This document shows, in pieces, positions 16,428 to 24,581 of a stretch of 64,000 bases of DNA. The notes under the pieces were generated by a model. That model did not search any database. It saw only the letters and a program-made list of their open reading frames with translations, and had not been told where the DNA came from. Location: assembly GCF_030506285.1 (NCBI RefSeq), contig NZ_CP119422.1, forward strand, positions 5,939,501 to 6,003,500, read 5' to 3'. The DNA comes from Catalinimonas niigatensis (GTDB taxonomy: Bacteria > Bacteroidota > Bacteroidia > Cytophagales > Cyclobacteriaceae). The stretch's first letter is position 1; every line of letters starts with the position of its first letter. The translations under genes and the position numbers were made by a program.

Positions 16428-17075
16428 ATGAATCTGGTATCGGTAGAAGACATCATCAGGGCAGCATGGCTGGCAGTGAACAATACAGCCAGGGATGCGG
16501 ATTCAGCCAAGAAACTGGCGGGTATGGGCTTTCCTGATAAGCGTATGCGTGAACTGGAGAACCGGACGGTGCTGGTAGAGGAACTGCATAAAAACAAAGT
16601 GGTTCGCTTCAGCGAAGGTTTGGAGATTTCGGAGCAGATAGAGAAGGAAGCGCAGAGTCTGCGTCCGCTCTTTAAAGATCATGTGGCAGCGGCACGCTTT
16701 GCTTTTCGTCGTGAACCTGCCCGCCTGCGTACCTTTCTGCCCAAAGCCATTGGCAGCAACAAGTGGAATTGGATTGCACAGGCCGCCCATTTCTACACCC
16801 ACATCCTGCCTTATGCCGGGCAACTGGCTACGCATGGGGTGAGTCATGGGGAGTTGGAGCAGGCCAAAGTGTCGGTAGGAGCACTGAAAAGGATGCGCGA
16901 AGACCGTATGTTGAAGAAAGGTGTGGCAGAAGACAGTACCGAAAGCAGAAACCAGGCCATCAAACAGTTGAAAAGCCTGCTCAAGGAGTTTCATATCGTT
17001 GCCCGTCTGGCATTGAAGGAGAATCCGCAGAAACTGGAAGCCTTTGGCTTGGTGGTGAAGTTACAGAAGGCGTAA
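16428..17075 (+). CDS. Unknown helical protein with internal duplication
   Basis: A 215-residue, basic, mostly helical protein without signal peptide. It contains two similar segments: residues about 78-106 (LFKDHVAAARFAFRREPARL) and about 184-212 (LLKEFHIVARLALKENPQKL), so it probably arose by duplication of a roughly 100-residue unit. I do not recognise a named family. The ATG is clear, and the coding sequence is more GC-rich than the Roco gene to its left. It stands alone with long gene-free stretches on both sides. Confidence 0.7.
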   Translation: MNLVSVEDIIRAAWLAVNNTARDADSAKKLAGMGFPDKRMRELENRTVLVEELHKNKVVRFSEGLEISEQIEKEAQSLRPLFKDHVAAARFAFRREPARLRTFLPKAIGSNKWNWIAQAAHFYTHILPYAGQLATHGVSHGELEQAKVSVGALKRMREDRMLKKGVAEDSTESRNQAIKQLKSLLKEFHIVARLALKENPQKLEAFGLVVKLQKA

Positions 17076-17736
17076 GGGAAGGTGGGAAGTCTGGAGACCG
17101 GAGACGGAAGTGGGTATATGGATGCAGAGAGATTTTAGCAAAGATGGTTTTATGGTGAAAATAAATATCTGCTTTGTTGCATAGTAGAGCCTTTAAATTT
17201 CTGGTTGGCCACCACGGAGTAGTAAAGATCCCTTCGGTTACGGCCTGAGGGATGAGATGCTCCTTTTCTTTATTTCATTTTTCATCACTTGAAGCTCTTC
17301 CTTGTTATCTGTGCGAGTCTTCATCCTGTAGCAATGCGGAAGAATCTTTACCATAATGCATAAGACAATCTTAGTCTCCAGGATTGATAAACTATTTACG
17401 ATTGTAATGAGCAACAAATATTGAAATATCATTTCAAACTAATTGTTAAAGGAAGACAAGGACGATAATGATGCAAATATTTATGCTCTCGTTTGCAATA
17501 AAAAGGTAAGAGCAGGACGATTGTATCCCTATGACAACATGGATTATAGTGAAAGGGAAATTGATAGCATAGAACAGATTTCATATCATTTTGATACTAT
17601 ATCCGTGTCACAGACGCTGATCTCATCAGTCCTTATTGCAAATGAGAACGAATGCAAATCTTTATCGTCCTTGTGTATAATGAGGAGGTTAGAGATTGGT
17701 GATTGTATCGCCACTAAATCATGCCTGTGCTTGATG
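17076..17736. other. Gene-free stretch with an imperfect inverted-repeat pair
   Basis: No convincing gene. Segment 17456-17501 (ACAAGGACGATAATGATGCA to GTTTGCAATAA) matches the reverse complement of 17633-17674 (ACAAGGACGATAAAGATTTG to ATTTGCAATAA) over about 43 bases, with about 130 bases between. This could be a small decayed mobile element or two inverted pieces of a lost gene. Overlapping short frames are not supported. Confidence 0.5.
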
Positions 17737-18480
17737 CTACTTCGTCCAGCGTTCCATAAAACGGCTGAAGGGTTCTTTGTACTGTTGACTAACTGGAATG
17801 CTTTCCTGGCCAATTTCTACACTGTTGCGAGAGACTGCTTTGATCTGCTCCAGAGATATGATGTAAGATCGGTGGATACGCATAAAGCGGCGTGATGGCA
17901 GCTTATCCTCCAGGGCTTTCATGCTGATTAAGCTAAGCAGGGGCTTGCTGCTGCTTAACAAGTATACCTTTACATAATCCTTAAGCCCTTGTATATAGCG
18001 GATATCGCTGAATGCAACCTTAACCAACTGGTATTCTACTTTTAAGAAAAGGTAGTCCTCCTCAGCTTCCCTGACTTCTGGGGACGTGGGCTTTGAATTA
18101 ATCATTTCTGCATAGGCCTGGGCTTTGTGTACGGCACGTAGAAACTCCTCGTAGTTAAAGGGCTTGAGTAGATAATCCAGGGCATCTACTTTGTAGCCTT
18201 CTATAGCAAACTGATCATAGGCGGTAGTAAAGACGATGCGCGGTCTTTTCGTACTCCTTCCTCTGTCCAGCACCCGGGCAAGTTCTATACCGCTGAGATC
18301 GGGCATCTGTATGTCCAGAAAGATCAGGTCTACGGATTGCTCATGTAAGGCTTTCAAAGCGTCTACTGCACTGCTAAAACGGCCTGCCAGATGTAGAAAA
18401 GGAGTTTGCTCTATATAGGTACAGACCATGTTGAGTGCAAAAGGCTCGTCATCCACAGCGATACAATTCAGCGTATTCAT
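17737..18480 (-). CDS. LytTR-family response regulator
   Basis: Two-domain response regulator. The receiver domain (residues 1 to about 120) has the acidic pair DDE, the phosphoacceptor in LIFLDIQMPDLSG, the switch Thr in FTTAYDQ and the Lys in LLKPF. The C-terminal LytTR DNA-binding domain (about 145-245) shows YIQGLKDYVKV and FMRIHRSYII. It would receive phosphate from the sensor kinase encoded just upstream, with which it shares a 4-base ATGA overlap (18477-18480). LytTR pairs of this kind are common next to outer-membrane receptor genes in Bacteroidota, and a TonB-dependent receptor is divergently encoded here, so regulation of it is plausible. Confidence 0.93.
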   Translation of the reverse strand: MNTLNCIAVDDEPFALNMVCTYIEQTPFLHLAGRFSSAVDALKALHEQSVDLIFLDIQMPDLSGIELARVLDRGRSTKRPRIVFTTAYDQFAIEGYKVDALDYLLKPFNYEEFLRAVHKAQAYAEMINSKPTSPEVREAEEDYLFLKVEYQLVKVAFSDIRYIQGLKDYVKVYLLSSSKPLLSLISMKALEDKLPSRRFMRIHRSYIISLEQIKAVSRNSVEIGQESIPVSQQYKEPFSRFMERWTK

Positions 18481-19559
18481 GCCAGGTTAAGCGTTAATTT
18501 TACCAGGAAAGTATTCTCCGGAGCATGTTCATCTACCAATAGCGAATAGTTATTGGGATACAGCAAATCCAATCGGCGCCGGGTATTGGCCAGGCCTATG
18601 CCACTACTTTCTTCCAGCAACACGCTCTTGCTGGTAAATATGGTATTCCTGACTTCTAAATGCAAGCGATGTCCCTGCTGATTGATCTGGATATGAATGC
18701 AGGAGGGTGATTGTGAGCTTACCCCATGTTTGAAGGCATTTTCTACAAATGGCAGAAACAGCATAGGCGCCATAAACATGTCATTCAGGGAGGTGGGGTG
18801 TTCAAAAGAAACCTTCACTTTATCAGTGAGGCGAAGCTGCATGAGCTTGATATAATCCTGCAAAAAAGCAATTTCCTGGCTTAGTAGAGTAACATCCTTT
18901 CGGGTTTCGTACAATACATAGCGCATCATGCGTGATAGATTGTGCAGTGCCTGCCGAGCGGTTTCTATGTCAGATAGTGTGAGGGCATAGATGTTGTTGA
19001 GGGTGTTGAAGAAAAAATGCGGGTTGATCTGAGCTTTCAAAAAAGATAGCTCAGAGCTGATCTTCTGCTTTTCCAGACTTTGGCGTAGCTGTACGTCTTT
19101 CTGCCACTTCTGTACTGTCTTTACGCTGGTGCTGATGCCCAAAACCAGAAAGGAAAGGAGAAGTACAAAGAAGTCAAACCAGGAGTTTCCCCTTCGGGAA
19201 GGCTCAGTGCTATTGGGGTGAAAAGCACGGTGCATCAACTCCGGCAGGTTAAGCCATGCTTCTACCATTTTGATGATAAGCATAAGCACAATCGCAGTAA
19301 GTACCACAGCAATGATGAACCAACTGATTTTGTTGTGAAACAACAAACGCGGTACCCAAAGCCAGGCATTCAGATAAAAAATACCTACCAGAAAGAAAAA
19401 GAGAATAGCTTGCTTGATCCAGAATTCTTCCGGCAAGGTAATCTGCAGCGAAGCCTGCCAGGAAAGCGGTTGGAAAAGCAAGAGCAAAAGCCCCAGCATG
19501 AGCCATACCAGAATCTGGATCAGTGGAGAACGATAAGAACGTATGGACAGTGGAGGCAT
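18477..19559 (-). CDS. LytS-type sensor histidine kinase
   Basis: Membrane histidine kinase of the His_kinase (LytS/YehU) class. Four hydrophobic segments lie in the first ~150 residues, followed by a short coiled region and the H-box FLKAQINPHFFFNTLNNIYAL with its conserved NPHF motif, then an ATP-binding module (MLFLPFVENAFKHGV and SSGIGLANTRRRL). I place the start at ATG 19559 (MPPLSIRSYRS), since the 50 upstream codons read as an unlikely extension. It phosphorylates the adjacent LytTR regulator. The signal it senses is not evident. Confidence 0.92.
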   Translation of the reverse strand: MPPLSIRSYRSPLIQILVWLMLGLLLLLFQPLSWQASLQITLPEEFWIKQAILFFFLVGIFYLNAWLWVPRLLFHNKISWFIIAVVLTAIVLMLIIKMVEAWLNLPELMHRAFHPNSTEPSRRGNSWFDFFVLLLSFLVLGISTSVKTVQKWQKDVQLRQSLEKQKISSELSFLKAQINPHFFFNTLNNIYALTLSDIETARQALHNLSRMMRYVLYETRKDVTLLSQEIAFLQDYIKLMQLRLTDKVKVSFEHPTSLNDMFMAPMLFLPFVENAFKHGVSSQSPSCIHIQINQQGHRLHLEVRNTIFTSKSVLLEESSGIGLANTRRRLDLLYPNNYSLLVDEHAPENTFLVKLTLNLA

Positions 19560-19877
19560 AACAAAAAAGTTGTAAAGCCTGTAAGTCAGGCCTGCTAATG
19601 ATAAACTTACAGTAAACCCTGGTTCTGAGCTAATGAAATCTATGGTTAGCATAAATGTAACGACAGAATGTACGCTTTTGTCTACCATTACACCAGATAC
19701 ATAGTGCAACTAATGCTTAGTAGATTTGATCGGTAAAAATGGGTATACAGTCTATTTGTTTGTCTAAGCTATCTATTACACTTTTCTTCTTTCCCGTAAG
19801 CCCGTTACTTCACTTATCCTTTGATGAGCCATACGTAATTCATCAGGTTTTTTTCTTCAAAACTTTTACATCAGACC

Positions 19878-22418
19878 ATGACCCACTTTCCCAAATCCAT
19901 TTATGTTTCTTTCTTCATACTTGTATTTCTGAGTTATTCAGGATTTGCCATAGCGCAGCCGCCACAAGGAAATGCAGGACGGCCCGTGCCTCCACAAAAC
20001 CAAGTACAAAATGGTGATGGAAAGATTAGTGGTACCATTCTGGACAAAGAGAATCAGCAGCCTATTCCGTATGCTACCATAGCACTGGTAAATCCTGCAA
20101 ATGATAAGCCGGTAGATGGTACAGTAGCCGATGATAGGGGGAAGTTCCAACTCAAAAACATTGCTACAGGCACCTATAAGCTTACCATCAGTTTTATTGG
20201 CTACGAAGCTTTTGAAGTAAAGTCAGTAGAGATCACTGAGAAAGAAAATAATGTAGAGTTAGGCACCTTGTTTCTGGCTTCGGAAGCCAAAGAACTGGAC
20301 GAAGTGGTGGTACAAGGGCAGCGCGATCTGATTGAAGAGAAGGTAGACCGTACAGTATACAATGCAGAAAACGACCAGACCACCAAAGGAGGTGATGCTA
20401 CTGACGTACTCAAAAGAGTACCCATGCTCTCGGTAGACCTGGATGGTAATGTATATATGCGAGGTAGCCAGAATATCAAAGTACTGATTGACAATAAACC
20501 TTCCACCATCGCGGCTACCAGTGTAGGAGATGCACTTAAGCAGATTCCCGCCGATCAGATTAAATCCGTAGAGGTTATTACTTCTCCCTCAGCACGCTAC
20601 GATGCAGAAGGTACCGGAGGAATTATCAACATCATTACCAAAAAGAACCGCCTGCAAGGAGGAACACTCAGCATAGATACCAGCGTAGGCAACCGGGGTT
20701 CTAACCTGGGCCTGAACGGTAGTTATCGTCAGGGAAAACTGGGCATCTCTCTGGGTGGATTTGGCCGCACCGGCTACAACATTCTGGGAAGCTTTGAAAA
20801 TACCCAGCGGACTACTGACAGTGATGGAAACGAAATCATGACCATCCAACAGGCCGATACACGCAACAATATGCTCTTTGGGCGTTATACGCTGGGCCTG
20901 GATTATGACATCAATAAGAAAAACTGGATTTCTGCTTCCCTGCAATTGGGCGCATTTAATTTTCGCAACAAACAAGATGGTTTGCTTACCCAAACTTTTA
21001 TGAATGAAGCTTTGCTCAACAGTAATGTGCGGGATGTCAATATGGCTAATCTATCACAGAATATGGACCTCAGCCTGACTTATGTACACACCTATGATAA
21101 ACCACAACAAGAACTAAATATCCTTACGCTCTACAGCCGGAATAACCGTACCAATGATTTTGTAAACGACATACTGAGTCAGGATGATGAAAGTGCAATT
21201 GACCGTTTTAAGAACGAGAATCTGAGCTATAATCAAGAGATGACCATTCAGGCCGATTACCAGACACCTATCGGCAAAAACCAGGTACTTGAACTGGGTG
21301 GTAAGGAAATACTGCGCAATGTATCCAGTGATTATCAGTTTTTTGTCGCATCAGGAGCTGATGGAGAGTATGTAGCAGTAGAAGACAGGGAATTTAGCAA
21401 TGTCTTTAACTATGACCAGAATGTGATGGCAGGCTATGCAGCCTATACCCTCAACCTGAGTAAGTACAGCATTAAGCCTGGCTTGCGTTACGAGTACACC
21501 ACGATACAGGCCAATTTTCAGGAAGAGGAAGAAGTAGAAATCCCCTCATACGGAATACTGGTGCCCAGCGTTAACCTTTCCAGAAAGCTGGAGAACGGGA
21601 ATATGATCAAAGCTGCCTACAATCGCCGGATTCAGCGACCTTCCTTACAGTTTCTAAACCCCAGCCTACAGGCGTCCAATCCGCTAAATATTACGCAGGG
21701 CAATCCTGATCTTGAGCCTGAATATACCAATAACTATGAGTTATCATACAGCACCTACCTGAAAGGTACTTCACTCAACTTCTCCACTTTTATGCGCAAT
21801 ACTACCGGCTCTATCCAACCGATACGTAGTCTGGTGGGGCAGGACACCATTCTTACCACCTATGAGAACATAGGAAGTGAAGATGCCTATGGGCTCAGTG
21901 TTTTCTCAAATGTGAATATCTCCAACAAATTTTCGCTCAACGGTGGTACGGATGTGTACTATGCTGTGCTGGACAATAAAGTAAATGACCCTCTTTATCG
22001 GGCAGACAATCAGGGTTGGGTGCTCAGTGGCCGGTTGTTTGGAAATTATAATATCACCGATACCTGGGGGCTTCAGTTCTTCGGATTTTACAGAGGGCGT
22101 CAGGTACAACTCCAGGGATATCAGACGGGCTTTGGCATCTATAGTCTGAGCGTGAAAAAAGATTTTAACGATAAGAAAGGAAGCATTGGCTTTGGAGCAG
22201 AGAACTTCTTTACTTCAGAATTTAAGATGCGTACTGAAGTTAACTCACCCTTGATCAGTCAGAGTAGTGTGAATGGCATGCGGAACATGGGATTTAAGAT
22301 CAATTTCAGCTACCGTATTGGTAAGCTCAATGTAGATCCCAGGCAGAGACGCAAAAAGTCCATACAAAACAATGACCTGAAGGATGGAGGCAATAACCAA
22401 ATGAATATATCACAATAA
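19878..22418 (+). CDS. TonB-dependent receptor with CarboxypepD_reg domain
   Basis: Outer-membrane beta-barrel receptor, 846 residues. Order: signal peptide; about residues 45-130 a CarboxypepD_reg-like domain (GKISGTILDKENQQPIPYAT); plug domain (DVLKRVPMLSVDLDGNVYMR, SPSARYDAEGTGGIINI); and a long barrel with the QNNDLKDGGN tail. The FNYDQNV and NPDLEPEYTNNYELSY segments resemble the 'outer membrane beta-barrel family protein' group rather than SusC. No SusD partner is adjacent, so a siderophore, peptide or unknown ligand is as likely as a glycan. The LytS/LytTR genes are divergent, and the gene-free 19560-19877 gap between them should hold both promoters, though I could not assign one. Confidence 0.9.
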   Translation: MTHFPKSIYVSFFILVFLSYSGFAIAQPPQGNAGRPVPPQNQVQNGDGKISGTILDKENQQPIPYATIALVNPANDKPVDGTVADDRGKFQLKNIATGTYKLTISFIGYEAFEVKSVEITEKENNVELGTLFLASEAKELDEVVVQGQRDLIEEKVDRTVYNAENDQTTKGGDATDVLKRVPMLSVDLDGNVYMRGSQNIKVLIDNKPSTIAATSVGDALKQIPADQIKSVEVITSPSARYDAEGTGGIINIITKKNRLQGGTLSIDTSVGNRGSNLGLNGSYRQGKLGISLGGFGRTGYNILGSFENTQRTTDSDGNEIMTIQQADTRNNMLFGRYTLGLDYDINKKNWISASLQLGAFNFRNKQDGLLTQTFMNEALLNSNVRDVNMANLSQNMDLSLTYVHTYDKPQQELNILTLYSRNNRTNDFVNDILSQDDESAIDRFKNENLSYNQEMTIQADYQTPIGKNQVLELGGKEILRNVSSDYQFFVASGADGEYVAVEDREFSNVFNYDQNVMAGYAAYTLNLSKYSIKPGLRYEYTTIQANFQEEEEVEIPSYGILVPSVNLSRKLENGNMIKAAYNRRIQRPSLQFLNPSLQASNPLNITQGNPDLEPEYTNNYELSYSTYLKGTSLNFSTFMRNTTGSIQPIRSLVGQDTILTTYENIGSEDAYGLSVFSNVNISNKFSLNGGTDVYYAVLDNKVNDPLYRADNQGWVLSGRLFGNYNITDTWGLQFFGFYRGRQVQLQGYQTGFGIYSLSVKKDFNDKKGSIGFGAENFFTSEFKMRTEVNSPLISQSSVNGMRNMGFKINFSYRIGKLNVDPRQRRKKSIQNNDLKDGGNNQMNISQ

Positions 22419-22502
22419 TGTAGGTTGAAAGTTAGCAGATATTCTTCAGATAAGACAACCAGTAGAAAGTTGTATGTAGTAATACAACGCTAGTGCAGAA
22501 AG

Positions 22503-22530
22503 CCCGAGTCAATTGATTCGGGTTTTTTCT
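22503..22530 (+). terminator. Intrinsic terminator after the TonB receptor
   Basis: Self-complementary CCCGAGTCAATTGATTCGGG (22503-22522, one G-T pair) followed directly by TTTTTT, about 85 bases past the receptor stop. Confidence 0.85.
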
Positions 22531-22599
22531 TAAGTATCATCTTAAAGAAAGTTTCATTTATATTATATTGATGCATGCGTACAATCTCAAACTATACTT

Positions 22600-23061
22600 A
22601 TGAAAAGATTATTCATCATAGGATTATTGGTTGTTTTAGTCGTTATCCAGTTTATTCGCCCCGAAGAAAATCTCGGAGAGGCTGAAGGTAACACCGATAT
22701 AACTCATTATATGAATGTTCCTGAAAATGTAATGCTCACTCTGAGAAGTTCATGTTATGACTGTCATTCTAACCGAACCAATTACCCCTGGTATTCTAAA
22801 GTAAATCCTGTAGGATGGTGGCTGAATCATCACATTGAAGAAGGAAAAGGAGAACTCAACTTTTCAGATTTCTCAAACTACGATGTGAAACAAATAGACC
22901 ACAAACTGGAAGAGATTGCTGAAGAAGTAAAAGAAGGAAATATGCCTCTGTCTTCTTACACCCTGATTCACAGAGATGTTATCCTGAGCGATGAACAGAT
23001 CAAAATGCTTAGTGATTGGGTCAATACTGAGCGTCAGCAATTAGATGTGCCACAGGAATAA
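22600..23061 (+). CDS. Haem-binding (Haem_bd) cytochrome-like protein
   Basis: Small exported haem protein of the Haem_bd family. An N-terminal hydrophobic anchor (MKRLFIIGLLVVLVVIQFI) precedes a haem-attachment motif CYDCH, then the family signature SNRTNYPWYSKVNPVGWW and the conserved GKGELNFSDF. Two further His residues follow in WLNHHIEEG. Probably tethered in the inner membrane facing the periplasm and taking part in electron transfer or haem sensing; the partner is not evident. It is followed 107 bases later by a transporter on the same strand. The 153 residues match the family. Confidence 0.9.
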   Translation: MKRLFIIGLLVVLVVIQFIRPEENLGEAEGNTDITHYMNVPENVMLTLRSSCYDCHSNRTNYPWYSKVNPVGWWLNHHIEEGKGELNFSDFSNYDVKQIDHKLEEIAEEVKEGNMPLSSYTLIHRDVILSDEQIKMLSDWVNTERQQLDVPQE

Positions 23062-23144
23062 AAGCCAAATAGATTTCTTTGACTTTTTTTTACCATACGA
23101 AAGTCTCACAAAAAGTTCTGATGAAACAGTTAGCATATTATTGC

Positions 23145-23152
23145 TATGTTTG
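23145..23152 (+). promoter_or_regulatory. Candidate Bacteroidota -7 promoter element
   Basis: TATGTTTG matches the Bacteroidota -7 consensus TAnnTTTG exactly, 16 bases before the transporter ATG at 23169. No clear TTTG -33 box lies at the usual distance, so the call is tentative. Confidence 0.35.
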
Positions 23153-23168
23153 AGGAAACTCGTTTGTC

Positions 23169-24146
23169 ATGAAATTAGACAAGTTCGTACTTGCAATAGC
23201 AATAGCTGTCATTCTCGCCTACTATTTTCCACAGCTAAGCGCTGACAATGCGTATGTCACCCTGAATGAGGTCAGTAGTGTGGGCATTGCGCTGATCTTC
23301 TTTTTTTATGGATTGAAACTAAGTCCCGAAAAAATTAAAGCAGGATTGAAAAACTGGAAATTACATATTGTAATTCAGTCGTCAACTTTCCTCATCTTCC
23401 CGCTGATTGTACTGATCTTTTATCCTTTTTTGCAAAACGAGCAACAAAGAATTATCTGGCTATCGGTATTCTTTCTGGCGGTGCTGCCTTCTACCGTTTC
23501 GTCCTCGGTAGTAATGGTATCAATGGCCAAAGGCAATATTCCAGCAGCTATTTTTAATGCAAGCATATCAGGAATTATCGGCATTTTCGTGACTCCACTT
23601 TGGATGGGCTTGTTTTTACATCAGCAGCAAAACAATTTTAACTTTTCTGAAATCTATTTCCAACTTATCGTCCAAATTATTATCCCTGTCATCTTGGGGA
23701 TTTTGCTCCAACCTAAGTTGGGCAAGCTGGCTACCAGGTTTAGCAAAGAGCTAAGTATGTTTGACAAATCTATTATTCTGTTGATTGTATATAAAAGCTT
23801 TGCAGAATCTTTTGAGACAGGCATTTTTTCTGGTATTAAATGGATTGATTTAGTCATCCTTTTCATGCTTGTACTTGTTCTTTTCTTTATGGTATATGCG
23901 ATTGTATATACCATCTCTTCTCTTTTTTCATTTAGCAGAGAGGATAAAATAACGGCCTTATTTTGCGGGTCAAAGAAGTCACTGGTACATGGCACTGTCT
24001 TTTCTAAAGTATTGTTCAGTAATCTGGCTTTCGCCGGATTGATGTTATTACCCCTGATGTTGTTTCACGCCTTTCAGCTCTTGATTGTGAGTATCATTGC
24101 CGGGCGCTTTGCCAGAGAGCAAAATCAGCCCAAGAAAGTAGGATAA
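23169..24146 (+). CDS. SBF-like (bile acid:sodium symporter-related) transporter
   Basis: Integral membrane protein, 325 residues with about ten hydrophobic segments, of the SBF-like group related to the bile acid:sodium symporter family. Typical features: GIALIFFFYGLKLS near helix 2, the LAVLPSTVSSSVVMVSMA segment with the broken-helix motif, and FCGSKKSLVHGTVF in the second half, corresponding to the equivalent position of the second repeat. Substrate unknown; related bacterial members move sodium with organic anions. The ATG is just downstream of a TAnnTTTG-like box. Confidence 0.88.
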   Translation: MKLDKFVLAIAIAVILAYYFPQLSADNAYVTLNEVSSVGIALIFFFYGLKLSPEKIKAGLKNWKLHIVIQSSTFLIFPLIVLIFYPFLQNEQQRIIWLSVFFLAVLPSTVSSSVVMVSMAKGNIPAAIFNASISGIIGIFVTPLWMGLFLHQQQNNFNFSEIYFQLIVQIIIPVILGILLQPKLGKLATRFSKELSMFDKSIILLIVYKSFAESFETGIFSGIKWIDLVILFMLVLVLFFMVYAIVYTISSLFSFSREDKITALFCGSKKSLVHGTVFSKVLFSNLAFAGLMLLPLMLFHAFQLLIVSIIAGRFAREQNQPKKVG

Positions 24147-24581
24147 TGAAAATGAACATTTGATTAAAAGCGGGGCATTGTAAATTGGTGAAGTATCTTT
24201 AAGAATTAAGTACATCTCCTGCGTGAGAAAACTTGACGTAGCGATCCTTTTGTAAATGCTTAAGTATTCATCCGTCTTTACAAAAGCAAGTAGCTGACTT
24301 TCTGTATTTTATCCATTCAAGGCTTTAGGGAAATATCTGATTGATGATCAAAAAATGATTTTTTTGTCTGATTTGCTTCAAGAAATTCCTCAGAAAATAT
24401 AAGAATCCTACTTCATAAGCTTTCTGATCATGCAAGTAAATACCTTTTTTAAAAGTAGGGTTAATTCGCTATTTGATACGTTTACACTTTCATTATACTA
24501 TTTTTACCCTCAATTAAAATCTTATTAAGGTAGCCTTCGGGCTTTGCTCAAAATATTCATACTATAAATAATTTAAGACGC
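24147..24581. other. Gene-free stretch with a hairpin
   Basis: Contains a perfect 10-bp inverted repeat CTTTTGTAAA (24247-24256) / TTTACAAAAG (24277-24286) with a 20-base loop, about 100 bases past the transporter stop. It may act as a transcription end, but no T-run follows. No gene seen. Confidence 0.45.

Noticed and set aside
17443-17736. A plus-strand frame of about 100 codons before it runs into the antisense of the response regulator.
   Set aside because: TTG start, no recognisable motif, overlaps the inverted-repeat pair and continues antisense to a solid gene.
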